NCBI GenBank assembly: GCA_017893485.1
Contig: CM030366.1
Span: 50,217,065-50,281,064, forward strand
Source of the DNA: Hemerocallis citrina
Lineage: Eukaryota; Streptophyta; Magnoliopsida; Asparagales; Asphodelaceae
Reading direction: 5' to 3'
DNA: 64,000 nucleotides
The notes beneath the pieces were generated by a model. The model was not told the DNA's origin, did not search any database, and saw only the letters and a program-made list of their open reading frames with translations. Positions 11,341 through 23,649 of the stretch are shown one piece after another; position 1 is the first letter of the stretch; every line of letters starts with the position of its first letter. The position numbers and the translations under genes are program-made.

Positions 11341-11999
11341 AAATTTATTTTGTTTAAGCCGACTTAACGTCTTTTTCAGTCGACTTATAAAGTATTTTTG
11401 TTGTTCATATTTTGGCTGAATTTTGTGTTCTGGACAATCGACTGTATTAGTAACCATTCGACTGACAGAAGTTTTACTTGATGTTTTGTTTGGTTTAATT
11501 TTCTCTCGACTAAGTCGACTGATATCAAAACCAGTCGACTGTCGCGAAATTAGTTTGGTTTTTCTGATTCTAAATCGTCACTTAATTGAGGCATCTCTCG
11601 TTTTCTTTTACCCTCTTTTCGATCTCGACACTTCATCCAAACCTTCTTTTAATCTCAGCCGCACCCCTCAAGTAAAAACCATATTCTTCTCATTCTTATG
11701 TATCAATGTGTTATGATTATGCAATGTTGATTTTTTTCTTTATGATGTATCCTTCCTTTTTATGTTTTTTGTTGATGACAAAGGGGAAAAAAAATATGGT
11801 TTTATGGTTTATATGTTTGTGGTTTATATGTTTGTGTTTATATGTTTTATGTTGTGCATGTTTTACAGTTTTGTGCATATTGTACATTATTTAATCGGAG
11901 CTTATTTCAAATTTGTATATCATTAAATTTTGTGTGACATCTTGCTATGTATATTGTTATTATAAGTTATTGTGTTTTCATCATCAAAAAGGGGGAGAA
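11341..11999 (+). other. Copia 3' untranslated region with polypurine tract
   Basis: Non-coding, T-rich sequence lies between the pol stop and the 3' LTR. It contains several GTCGACTG or near matches (about 11364-11545). It ends in the purine tract AAAAAGGGGGAGAA (11986-11999) directly before the LTR, the primer for plus-strand DNA synthesis. Short frames here look spurious. Confidence 0.8.
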
Positions 12000-13373
12000 T
12001 GTTTATTCTTGGTTTTGATGACTACGTACAAAGTTTGTCTATCACATATCTCTTGCAGAGTGTATCAAAGTCAATACCGTGGTGAAATACACAAAGGCAA
12101 CACAATCTGATGAAGCTTTCAAGAGTAATTGATCAAGCTGCAAGACATCTAGACAAAGGCTCAAGCTCAAGACAAAGACTCAAGTTCAAGACAAGATTCT
12201 AAGTGCTTCAATTGTATTAAACAAAGTGTCTTGTAATATTGTAATTTTAATTCTTTGAGTCTTAAAAACTTGTAAATGCCTTGTCACACACACACTCACA
12301 TATGCTTTAAATAATCTGAGTGTTTTACAAAATCAAAATGTCAAAACAAGCTTGAATAAGTTCAGCTGTATGAGTACCAGTCGACTGTCATAGTACGAAA
12401 CTGCCTGAACTCATACGAGTTCTGGCCAGTCGACTCATTATGGAAACCCAATCGACTGTTCAAGCCGTTTCGACAGTTTTTTGATTTAAAACTTGTTTTT
12501 CAAATTCAAATCTTTTTTACTGCTGTTGTATGGCAGTTGGGATTCTATCTCTCAACGTCCAAACGTTTCTAACTCTATAAAAAGAGTATAGAACTCATTT
12601 GGCAAAGGTTCCCAAGAACTCCAAGCATTTTTAACTCTCAAGTCTTTTGTTTTTTAACAAGAACAAGTGTTTCAAAAGCATACAATCTCTCTGAGACTTG
12701 GTTCTCTGAGTTTCAGTCTAATATAACATTGATTTCATTTTAAACTGAATTCAGAAGTTGACCTAATAGCCATTATACAAAAGCATTGTCACATACAAGG
12801 CTATAGGTTGTTGTAAACCCAATTTTGTTGTTGTTTTCACTCTCGAGTTGTGAGAGTAGTCCTCTCGGTTGGAGAGTAGGACTCCTGGTTTTAGAGTCAG
12901 TTTCACTCGAGGGTGTAGAGTGGGTTTGCTCTCTCTAGTGGTGAAAGAGGCCTACGGATTTGACATTGTTGTTGTCAAAGGTCGTAGAGTATTCTTGTAT
13001 TTTTTAAAGAATAGTGAAAAATCTCAAGTGGGTTGCTTGGGGACTGGATGTAGGTCAGGAGGACCGAACCAGGATACATCGTTGTGTTTGGCCTGTGATT
13101 GTCTCTATGGTTGTATTCTCTCAACTTGCAATTTCAATTTCTCTGAGTTTTATTTCAAAAACTTGTCTAGTAAGTCGACTGGTTTTCCGCTATAAGTCGA
13201 CTGATCAAACTTGCAACTCTTCAGTAAAATACTCTTTCTATCTGACGCAACAGTCGACTGTATATCTTTTTTAGTCAACTTAACAGTACGAAAAGTTCAA
13301 GTTCTTAATTATTTTTTATACAACACTATTCACCCCCCTCTAGTGTTATTTGCCTTGCCTATAGGATCCAACA
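12000..13373 (+). repeat. Copia 3' LTR
   Basis: It starts TGTTTATTC directly after the polypurine tract and ends GGATCCAACA, giving TG...CA over 1374 bp. GTCGACTG motifs cluster at 12379-12452 and 13174-13263. A probable TATA region is at about 12577-12584 (CTATAAAA). The flanking sequence on the right (GAGAA, 13374-13378) is the expected target duplication, but its partner is off-window. Downstream sequence continues the interrupted family 2 LTR. Confidence 0.9.
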
Positions 13374-14854
13374 GAGAATATTTGGGTTAGCTCGTGTAAA
13401 CCCTCAATATACTCAACGAACGAGAACAACAATATACGATACGATGAACAATTGGATCTACTTTCAAGAATTTCAATAAAAACTTGAATATGATACAATA
13501 TTAATTCAAGATGAAAGTGACTTGCCTTATGGACGATTAGTTCGAATACCAAAGAATAACGGGATGAGAATTCCGGGCGACGAACCACGAAACACGGAAG
13601 CACGGAAGCACATGCAAACCCATGCAAAACACACACAGTTCAAAGCAATTGATGGGTGAGTACACACAACCAATCTCTCCAAAAACACCCAACAGCAACA
13701 CAACTTAACTCACACACCGTATCGAAACTAACACAACCAACAACGATCTGCCTACTCCAAACATCAAACAACCAACTCAGGGATAGAGAGAGATAGAGCG
13801 GCAGCGGCGGTTCTGGGAGAGGCTGACGGGATCTGGGTCTGTGTTGGAGCTGGACTGGCGAGAGGGCAGAGTTTGAGGTGATCGGAAGGGGGTCGTCGAT
13901 GGGCGAGGGCGGTGCTCGACGGGGGGCGACGGGAAGGAGGCTGAGGAGGGCGGCGGCACTGAGGATCGCCGGACGGGGTGACGGGATGAGGACGGGGAGT
14001 GGTTCGACAGAGAGGCGGCACCGAAAATCGACGGGGAATGCTGGTCGGGGATTGGGTTCAGAATGGGGAGAGAGAAAGAGGAGAGAGGAGAGAGGAGAGA
14101 GGAGAGAGGAGAGAGAAACTCGAGGAGAGAGAAAGTGACGGCTATCAAATTGTATTTTTTTGTGTGTGTTTTTAGGGTTTGTATTAGGGTTATATTTATA
14201 GAATACAAGTAGATTGTTGGGTTAATGGGTTGAGATCCAATAATAGTGGGTTTGGGTTGAGAAAAATTGCAATTGGGTTTTGGGTTCAACAAGAGATGAG
14301 TTTGAAGACAATATGGTTCAAATAAAATAATCATAATCTAAGAAAATAAATTTCACAAGATAGATATCCCAACAAAAAGAGAAAATAGTTCATGAACGAA
14401 AATTTAAATCCAATTTGATAAATGAATAACACAAATGAAAAAGAATATCAGTTAGGCTTGAAAATAGATTGAAATTCGCCAAAAAAATCAGAACAAATAA
14501 AATAATTAAATAACTCAATAGATGAATTTTAAATAGATAATCAAGAAATAACAATTAATTATTATGAATATAAAAATAATAAAATCATACAACAAAATAA
14601 TATTCGGGTTTAACAATTTCATTAAAATAATCCAATAATAATAATATATTTGTTTTTTGGCTCAAATATAAATAGTCGATCAATAAGATATAGAAAATAA
14701 GATCAAAATACGACATTATTCGAGATGAATAAAATTTTCGATTAGAAAATACTTTAATAAAAGATCCGAAATAAATTTAGCACAAAATAAATTTATAAAA
14801 ATCAAATTATAGAAAATACACGAAAAATACCTGTTGTCGGGAATGGGGGTTACA
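13374..14854 (-). repeat. Family 2 (chromovirus) LTR fragment, split by the Copia
   Basis: The sequence aligns with the interior of other family 2 LTRs. TTGGGTTAGCTCGTGTAAAC at about 13382 recurs at about 60984, and the block AATAACGGGATGAGAAT recurs at 61143. It ends GGGGGTTACA at 14854, the LTR 5' terminus in minus orientation. The other part of this LTR lies left of the Copia, outside the window. GC-rich frames at 13764-14138 are leader sequence and not genes. It was itself inserted in the LTR that resumes at 14855. Confidence 0.8.
14191..14201 (-). promoter_or_regulatory. LTR TATA box with adjacent telo-box-like motifs
   Basis: On the minus strand CTATAAATATA is followed directly by AACCCTAAT and AAACCCTAAA (14170-14190). 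TATA plus AAACCCTA-type boxes recur in other family 2 LTRs. Confidence 0.55.
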
Positions 14855-15754
14855 AGAACTGATAAACTCGATGCCGAAATAAACTAAAGCATAAAAGATC
14901 CAAGTCAAAAGCTTAGACCACTTGATCGCTTACTCCTGCAGGTAACTGGTCTCCAAAACCTGTATATTTATTATTTTGAAAGAAATAAGGAAGCTAGAAA
15001 GTAATATGCCCGTTAGTGCAAGGTACGGGCCACAAGTAGTACAAGCAAAAGGGGTACAGGAACAAGGTAAATAAGAATACAGAGCGGAAAACAAGAATCA
15101 AGAGTACCGAACATCGCATGACAGGAATGTAACAGATAAATAGAGTCAAATAAACTAATAAGCAAGTAAACAGGATCAGATAACAGAATCAGGTAACAGA
15201 TAACATGTAAACTTGTAACAGATATCAGGTAACATGTGAAACAGATGACAGGAATATACAAGTGAAACATATTATTCTTAAGTCTTTTATTTAATCCTAT
15301 CTAATGCATCACTCATGCGTCCCATACCACATGGTTTGCTGCATATAAACAAGTTACGTTTATATTTAGTGGTGGATTCTATAGGGCCGTGTACTTAGGA
15401 ATCATATAAACTGATAAACAGATAAATAGAAACAGATAAACAGATCCATGAATCATATAATCATGTATTCACGCAAACAGATGGGACCCACAGGCCCCCT
15501 TCCGAGTACACCTTCCCATAGGAAAGAATGCAGTCAGGTAATCATATAAACATATAAACAGATAATAGATGGGAAACACGAGCTCCCTTCCGAGTACACT
15601 TGCCTATATTGTCCACTACCAAATCTTTCCCTTAAATCCCAGCTTGTTACTTATTCTTTTTACCAAAACAGAATGAATGTGCAAAATCAGGGACAGGTAA
15701 ACATGACCAGAATAGAAACCAGGTTCAGACTGGGAGGAAAATATGTTCGGGTGC
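14855..15754 (-). repeat. Split family 2 LTR, piece 1
   Basis: This joins onto 19306-20319 and 35151-36034 once the nested insertions are removed. The content (GCAAGGTACGGGCCAC at about 15018, TAGGGCCGTGTACT at about 15383) matches the equivalent segments of the LTRs at 15755 and 20320, starting roughly 300 bp in from the GGCGTGACA end. That missing end lies left of the fragment at 13374-14854, outside the window. The last five bases, GGTGC, are the target duplicated by the next solo LTR. Confidence 0.8.
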
Positions 15755-18700
15755 TGTCACGCCCCGCTTATCAAAAAGGAATACAGAATATGGATACGCT
15801 ACAAAGTCCAGCGAATGATTTTTACCATTCATGAGCTGTAAGGATCTTTACAACAATACATAGAAGAGAAAAGAAATAAACAGGAATTACCAACCACGCA
15901 TGCATGAATAAATTAGTATAACCAATAGTCTTACTTGAAAACAAGAATACTTAATCTCAAATAAACCAGATCTGGAAACAAGTCATAAGTTCTGGGACAA
16001 AATGCCCAATATAAGAACCAAGTAGCAATAAATACAATTTATTAAAAACAGGAAAAATAATTCTAGCAGGAACTCTAGCTAAGCCTAGAACACCTGGTCA
16101 CTTACTCCCTCGGGTAGCTGGTCACCAAAATCTGCAAATTTGACAATTTGCAGGAAAAGGGAAAAAGAAAACAACACGCCCGTCAGTACAAGTTACGGAT
16201 CGCATGTAGTGCAGGAAACAAGTACGAAAAACAGATAAACAAAACACAGAGTAGCAACAAGAAGTAAGTACTGAAATAAACATGGAAGAAATGTGACAAA
16301 AAAATAGAGCAACTAACTCTAGAACCAAGGAACAAAATTAAGTGACATGATTAGATAACAGGGCACATGTAACATGTAATAGGTATCGAGTAGTTTGCAG
16401 GCAGGTAAACAAGTAACAGGTGTCAGGTAGCATGTACAGGTAAACATGTAACAGAAATGTGCAAGTGATCAGGTATTCTTAAGTCTTGTATTTAGTCCCA
16501 TCTAGGTAGCACTTCATGCGTCCCAAATTTTACCACATGGTTGCTACATTCAAATCAATTGCATTTTGATTTCGTAGTGGATTTTATAGGGCCGTGTACT
16601 CAGGTATCAGGTAAACAGGTAAACAGGATCATATATTATGTATTCATATAATTATATAACAGGTAATCAGGTATCAGTTAGGACCTATGGGTTCCCTTCT
16701 AAGTACACCTTCCTATAGGGAAAGTATGTAGCCAGGTAATCAAGGTAAACAGGTAATCAGGATCATGTATCATGTAATCATGTAACATGTAATATGTGGG
16801 AAACACGGCCCCCCTTCCAAGTACACATTTCTATATTTTCTACTACTAAATCTTTCCCTTAACCCCGACTTGATTACTTGTCATTATTACTAAAGTAGGC
16901 ATATACGCGCACAAACAGGGAAATAAAAATATGGCAAGAAACAAGGAACAAACTCAAGTTGGATAGAAGACATGATCAGGTGACAAACAACTCATAATAG
17001 ACTAGGACAACGAGACTTTCAATTCTGGACAGCAAGATGTTGCTACACTAAATATGAGATTCCCGTTGCCACAAGAGTGCAAATCTAGATCCGTCAGAAA
17101 ATCTAGAAACTAGACTCTCAGCCAAATCCAGTGCATATACACAAGTCATATAACAACTACAGAAACCGGGCCTACAGAAACAGGGCTCAAAACAACGTTC
17201 TAAACAGAATTCATGTTCAGCCAGAAATTGCAAAGTTTTATTTATAAGCATGAAAACGGCATAAAAGTACACTAATTAAATCTAGAAAATTTTTGGAACG
17301 TTTCCCTAGCATATCTAGTATCAGCATATAAAATTTCATAAAATTCATTACAGAGAGCATAGCCAATTTAATTTGGAAAACAGAATGATGCAGCAAATTT
17401 ATGAATCTGAAATTTTAGACACAGCAGTACCGAAATAGTGCTAATCACAAAATACAACTCGGAAATCAAATCTGTCAAAAGGGTTGTAAAATAGACATAC
17501 CAGGCTATATTTCATATTCACAAAGTTTAAATCAAAAGTGACTGGAATCAGGTTAGAAATAGAGTTCTTTACTGAACACCATGCAGTTTGACAATTATAT
17601 GATTAGTTTCACAAGCATGAAATAATTTATAAAAGTCATTAAACAATTCTACAAAAATTAGGGGTTGATCCCAATCATGTCTATACATACCCAGAAAAAT
17701 ATTAAGTCCAAATTTTACTTTTAACATCAGTTTTAAAATGATAAAGCATGCAATAACCTTATAAATCAGAATCTGGAAATTACGACACAGGTGCAGTAAA
17801 ACAGCGAAAACTCATACAACAAAAGTTGAAATTAATATCCGTCAAAAGTTCTGAAAAATAGACATTCGGGCCTACGAATCATATTCACAAAATAATTTAT
17901 TTTACTGACCTTAACAGAGTCTAAATTTGTGTACTAAATCAGGGCAGCAGCAAAAAAATGAAATTCTTTCATGCAATTTATCAAACAACTCATCTACAAT
18001 AGATCCAAATTAGGGTATAATGTAAAACATGATATATTAGATATTCAAATCAACATGGCATGGGTAATAACAAATCTACAATGAGATAACACATCTAGCG
18101 CATCAATCATGTAACAAAATACACAACATACCATAGATCACGAAGAATATATATACATGTATCAAGAGTCTATCTAGAACTAATTTATTTTCATGTAGTG
18201 TGTGTGGCAACTTATTATGATGGGTAAAGACAACGAATGGAACAAACGAACAAGATCAAGGTTTAGCAAGAGATCATCATTAGAACGAACACAAAAATGA
18301 GAGCGAGACTACATGCGGTATTTTGTACTTGTATACGAACAAAATAATATACAAGTTACTTGCCTTGGGTGTAGAAGATGAATCCGACGGAAAAGAATAA
18401 CGGGAATGGATCCCAGGCGACGAACACAAATACGACGACGCACAAACAAGCGGAAGAAGCTTTCGGGATGAGCGTCGACGGCGGCACATGGGCAGTGGGG
18501 CGGCGGCAGGTGGCGGAAGTGGCCGACGGCGGAAACGGGGGCTCAGCTGAAGTGGGGGAAGAGGGTTGCATGATGGTCGAGTTTGTGGGATAGGATGAAG
18601 GCCGAGGAGCGTGTTGCTGGCATGGGCGGCACAAGCGTCGGGACGGTGCGGTGGTCGAGAGGGGGAGGTGCGACGGGTGGTGCGACTGCAGCTGCTCCGG

Positions 18701-19305
18701 TCGATGGGCTAGGCGGAGGGGTCGGGATGCAGTGAAGGGGGGAGAGAGGGTGAGTTGGAGAGAGAGAAAGATATTAATTAGAGATAATGACTGTAGGGAA
18801 AGTGAACAATTTTAGTTAGGTTATAATGGGATTTTGGGTAAGTTAGGATTTGAGGAATCAAGGAAAGATAATGAGGAACATGATCTGCTTGTTAGGCAGA
18901 TATGGAGAACGTGAAGGAGAGATTTGAGGGAAACTGGGTAAAAGAGAGTACTGGGTAGCAGGTTTATGATCCAATAGGGCGGATTATAGGGTTTAGGGTC
19001 TAAATAGGGTATACTGGATTAGAATTTGGATCTAACAGGGTAGAAAGTCAATTAATAGACCATTAGGCCAGGAAACAGATAAATTAGAATTAAACAATTC
19101 ATCAAGAGATTAAAAATTAGCAGAAGAGTTTGAATCAAGAAGATTGAAAATCACAGAACTGAATTGACGAAAAAATAAGATGGATTTTATAGGAAACGAA
19201 GAAACAATTACACGCTTCAGAAAGAACAGAAGAATACAATCAGAATAAATACCCAGGAAAAATAAATACGTACAAAATACAAGAAAAGAAAATACAGGGG
19301 TTACA
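15755..19305 (-). repeat. Solo family 2 LTR (TSD GGTGC)
   Basis: On the plus strand the LTR reads TGTCACGCCCCGC...GGGGTTACA, is 3551 bp long and has a perfect 5-bp duplication GGTGC at 15750-15754 and 19306-19310. No internal coding sequence is present, so it is a solo LTR produced by unequal recombination, inserted in another copy of the same family. It contains AGGTAAACAGGTAA-type short repeats (about 16380-16800) and a GC-rich leader (18400-18760). Confidence 0.95.
15813..15830 (-). other. Conserved LTR hairpin
   Basis: In transcript orientation, GAATGGT-AAAA-ATCATTC can form a 7-bp stem with one G-U pair. It is one of six equivalent hairpins in family 2 LTRs. Confidence 0.6.
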
Positions 19306-20319
19306 GGTGCCATAAACAAAATTATAAATATTGAAACAACAAGAACTCAAATTCTGTACAGCAGGACGTTGCTGTACCAAAACTGGAATTCCCACTGCTA
19401 CTGAAAAGAAAATCTAGATCTGTCAGAATTTCTAGAAACTAGACTCTCTACCGGTTCCAGCGCATATACACACGATATATAAAAGTCAGAGAAACTATGT
19501 TCAAATTCTTATTCTTTACAGATTTCATGTTGAGGCAAAAACTTATGGTACAATTCTTATATTCATAAATCAGTAAAAATTTATTTAAAAATTCTATAAA
19601 AATTTATAATCAGGTTCTTAATCATGTTAGGCAACATACTGGAATATATCATGGCATAATTCACAATATTACTATGACTTTAAAGTTAATAACCAAATCC
19701 ATACACCATAAATCAGAAATCCAAAAATCTGTAGTAATCATCATAAAAAATGAGATAACTTGCACATCACAGATTGGATTTCAGATCTGTCAGATGTTCT
19801 AGAAACTAGAAACAGAGGCCTACGTTTCATGTTCATAAACTTAGTCATGATTCTGACATTAACATGGTTTAATTCATCATACCAAATCAGGACAACAGTA
19901 AATGAGATTTCTTTTGTATGAATTATAACATTAATAGTAACTACGATGGGTCCAAGTTGATGTATAATGCAAATCAGAATTTAACGGGTATTCAAATCAG
20001 CACACCATGTCTATTCTTAAACTCATTAAGAGGGAAACATTATTAACAAGTTTAACATACAAACAAAATATGTATAACTCATAGTGATTCATGGACATGC
20101 ATTCACATAGATAATTATATAGATCTAATTCATGTTCTTGTAATGGATGTAATAAAGAAATGTTTGTGATCCTTTACGATTACGGAATTGATAGAAACAA
20201 ATCAAATGGTAGGGTCAAGATCCTCAATGGGTAAAACATGAAGAATGAGTTCGATGAATCTACTTGCGGTATTTTAAAAATAGTGCTTGTACGGGGAAAC
20301 AAAAAAGTTTCGTACAAGG
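19306..20319 (-). repeat. Split family 2 LTR, piece 2
   Basis: Continuation of 14855-15754 after the solo LTR. It begins with the GGTGC duplication and matches internal segments of other family 2 LTRs (CTGTACAGCAGGACGTTGCTG at about 19354, with relatives at 21688 and 33323). It ends with CAAGG, the target of the full chromovirus insertion at 20320. Confidence 0.85.
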
Positions 20320-20373
20320 TGTCACGCCTCGCGTCCCAATGATACGGAATACGAGCGCGTGACACAGCCCAGC

Positions 20374-20391
20374 GAATGATTTTCATCATTC
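20374..20391 (-). other. Conserved LTR hairpin (GAAA tetraloop)
   Basis: In transcript orientation GAATGAT-GAAA-ATCATTC forms a perfect 7-bp stem closed by a GNRA-type loop, about 55 nt from the LTR 3' end. Confidence 0.65.
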
Positions 20392-21319
20392 ATGAGCTGT
20401 AGGATCGACTCAACATCATAACAAGAACATAACAAAATGTACACAATCACGCATGCATGAATAATTTATTAATCAACATAAAATAATTGAAACAAAATAA
20501 TAATATCCCAAATGATTTTCAAATCTGGATCAAAAGATAAAACTCGGGACTATAAGCCCGTTACAAAATTCAAGTAGCAAGGAAATAAATAACTCAAAAA
20601 AACAAAATATTTAAATTGTTTCTTTTCTCCAAGCGAAGCCTAGAACGTTTGCTCACCAATTCCACCAGGCAACTTGTTTCCAAAGTCTGTATATACATAT
20701 ATAAAATGGAAAAAAATAGGCAAAACAAGACGAACGCCATTAGTGCAAGTTAGGGCCGCAAATAGTTTAAGCAAGGGTATGAAAACAAGTGCAAGAATTA
20801 TGGAACAAGATTTGGAATCAAGAATGTATAACATAATATAATGGGGATGCATCAAGTAGTGGGATTCAAGAAACTAGCTAGCAAGAAAGACAACTCAAGT
20901 GACAAAATTGGGTCACAAGTACTAGTAGTAGAACAAGTGGCAAGTGAACATATAATGGTATCAAGCATCAAGTGACAAGTATCACGTACAAGTGTCAAGT
21001 AACAAGTCTCAAGTAACAAGTCTCAAGTAACACGTTTCAAGTAACAAGTCTCAAGTAACGAGCATCAAGAAGGGCATCAAGTGTGTACAAGTGATAGGTT
21101 AAATCTTAAGTCTAATGTTTAATTTTATTTAGGTAGCACTCCATGCATCCATATTTTTAGTACATGGTTGCTACATACAATCAGTTACGTTTAGGTCAAG
21201 TGGTGGAGTTTATAGGGCGGTGTATTCAGGTATCCAGTATCAAGCAAACCATGCTCATGAATCGAGTAATCATAAAACTAGTTCATGTGTCAAGTCATAA
21301 CAAGACAAGTCATGAATCA

Positions 21320-21440
21320 AATATATACTAGTTCATGAATCAAATAATATACTAGTTCATGAATCGAATAATAATATACTAGTTCATGAATCAAATAATA
21401 TACTAGTTCATGAATTGGATAACAATATAACTAGTTCATG
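21320..21440. repeat. Tandem ACTAGTTCATGAATC units in the 3' LTR
   Basis: About five units of 24-28 bp, each TACTAGTTCATGAATC plus an AATAATA-type tail. The partner LTR has about seven units. Confidence 0.85.
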
Positions 21441-23535
21441 AAGCATGTATCAAGTGGGAAACACTGGCCCCCTTCTAAGTACACTTACCTATATTGTCCA
21501 TTACTATGGTCTTTCCCTTAAACCCCGACTTATTATTTATTATTATCATCAAACAAGCATGAAAGTGTGAGAAACAGGTCAAGTAAATATGATCAAGAAC
21601 ATGGGACAAGTTTAAGATAATTATAAAGCATATTCGAGGGTCAACACAATTTAAGATTATCAAGAACTACGAGAATTGCAATTCTGGACAGCATGACGTT
21701 GCTGCACCAAAACTGCGATTTCCGTTGCTACAAGATAGCAAATTTGGATCCGTCAGAAGGCCTAGAAATTAGACTCCTGCCCAGTTCCAATGCATATAAT
21801 TAAGACACATAAAAGTTGTAGTAATTGATGTCAAAACGACAAACTATACAGCATTTGTGTTCAGCCAAAATTTGTAAAACTGAGTTTATACATTTGAAAC
21901 GGGGTTGAAACTTCATTAATTAATTCTGAGAAAATTAGGAAATGTTCTCTATGGTGTCCAGTATCAGCATGCAAAATTTCAAGTCATTTACTTATTGGTA
22001 GTATAGTTAAATAATTGTAAACCAAAGTGGTGCAGCAGTTTTTATGAATCTGCAATTATCGACACAGCAGCAGTAAAACTGTAAAATCTCCTAAACCGTA
22101 ACTGCGGAATTCAAAAATTCTGGATGTTATTGGTAACTAGATAGTTGGGGCTACATTTTATATTCAGAACTCAAGTTCAAATTCTAGTGTAATCGGGGTC
22201 GAAATAGCAAGCCAAGACCGAACAGAAATCAAACAAGACACTTTTTGCATGAAATGTATCATAATTGTACTAGTTGTGAACATGTGTATCAAAGAAGGGT
22301 TGTGACTCTTAGATCATGTAATAGATAAGGGGAAAACATGAGACCATCAACGATAAATAAGGAGGAGTCAAATTTACAATCTACTTGCAGTATTTTCAAG
22401 AAAAAAGCCTGTACTAGAAAATAAAATGTACAAGAAGATACTTGCCTTGGGGTGTAGATGATGAATCCGACGGAGGATAACAGGAATGGATCCCGGGCGG
22501 CGAGCACGATCGGCATGGACCTTGATGTGATGATCAAGATCAATACGATCAACGGTTGAGATCTGTTGGCGATGGTGATGAACAGATCTGGATCTAATCT
22601 TGAGGAGATCCGATGGTTGAGATTCAAAGTAATCCTTCTTCTTCCCTCCTCTGCTTGATCAACAGTAGTGACGGTGGTAGGAGCTTCGACGACGATTGCG
22701 AGCAGCGATAGTGGGAGGGCGGTCGCGGCGGCGACCGGTGGCAGGCGGTGACGACGTCGAGGGAAGCTCGACGCAGGAGGCAGCATGGCGTGGCCCTATT
22801 CTTGGTGGAAAAACAAAGCAATGGTGGAACTTGGGGGTTCGACGACGGTGCGGACCGATGGGGATGCTGGCGTCGGTGGCTGCTCTGGATGGTGAAGGCA
22901 GGGGCTGTTGTCGAAGGGGTGGTGGTTGGTTGCTCGGGGTCGAGCGGTGGTCGGGTGAGGGAGGCGAGGATGGGAGGATGGGTTTCGGTGGTTGTGGCTC
23001 GACTGGATGGCGAGGGAAGACGATGGCGAGGATGAGTAGGGGATGGGGACGATGACTATAGAGAGACGAGGTGGCGGTGATGGAGGTGAGTGCAAAGGTG
23101 ATGGGAATTGGGTTTCGATAAGCACAGGGGAAGAAGGAGATGGGGGTGAGAGAGGTTATGCGGCTGAGAGATTAGGTTTAAACAGTAGTGTGGGTTTAGG
23201 GTTAATTAGGGTTAGGAGGTTTAAATAGTAGGGATTTGGGTTTTGGGTATTTGGATAGCAGGTTTAGGTAGGATCCAAAAAGAGATTGAGTCAAAATTCA
23301 TTATAATTAGGGAAAAAGAAGTAGATGAGGTGGAACAGTCAACTCTCCATGAAGATCAACAATCAAAGCTGATAAGAACAATGAAATTTGCAATAAATAT
23401 TGGCACAAAAATTGAGTCGAAACAATGAAATGATTTGATTAGAACTGGAACAAAATACAGATCTCAAATTGATGGACAGAGTACACAGAATGGAAATACA
23501 GTAGAAAAATACAAATACGGGAAACCGGAGTTACA

Positions 23536-23549
23536 AATCCTACCCACCT
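23536..23549 (-). promoter_or_regulatory. Polypurine tract of the chromovirus
   Basis: On the minus strand AGGTGGGTAGGATT abuts the TGTAACTCC start of the 3' LTR. GAGGACGAAATTC lies about 25 bp upstream. It primes plus-strand DNA synthesis. Confidence 0.8.
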
Positions 23550-23649
23550 AACAAGCAGAATTTCGTCCTCGAAATTCAGACAAGTGGTACATAGGGCAAC
23601 CCCCTCAAAGGAAAAGAAAGAACAACAACAAAACAAAAGCTACTGAAAG

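Larger units (their letters stand above)
3291..13373 (+). mobile_element. Copia LTR retrotransposon, decayed and nested (5' part off-window)
   Basis: The domain order is gag, protease, integrase, reverse transcriptase, RNase H, polypurine tract and 3' LTR, which is the Copia order with integrase before RT. It is interrupted by a Harbinger-like element (4457-6341) and a truncated Gypsy with LTR (7054-9008). Its 5' LTR and gag start lie beyond the family 1 LTR to the left. It inserted into a family 2 LTR whose right part resumes at 13374. Multiple stops, frameshifts and an RT deletion make it non-functional. GTCGACTG motifs recur in the pre-protease region, the region after integrase, the 3' untranslated region and the LTR. 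Lineage is not assigned; gag resembles SIRE-type Copia, but this is tentative. Confidence 0.9.
20320..23535 (-). repeat. Chromovirus 3' LTR
   Basis: Plus-strand reading TGTCACGCC...GGAGTTACA, 3216 bp, paired with 31898-35150. It contains CAAGTAACAAGTCT-type short repeats (about 20930-21070), a 24-28-bp tandem array (21320-21440), and a GC-rich leader (22650-23150). The long apparent frames in that leader on both strands are unlikely to be genes. TTAGGG-containing stretches lie beside the promoter region at about 23190-23230. Confidence 0.93.

Noticed and set aside
13014..13274. Small frames in the Copia LTR
   Set aside because: Short, overlapping, without domains; expected by chance in a 1.4-kb LTR.
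22289..23125. Long GC-rich frames on both strands in the chromovirus 3' LTR
   Set aside because: They overlap on opposite strands, have no recognisable domain, and recur with frame breaks in the partner LTR (33981-34739). They are compositional artefacts of the LTR leader.
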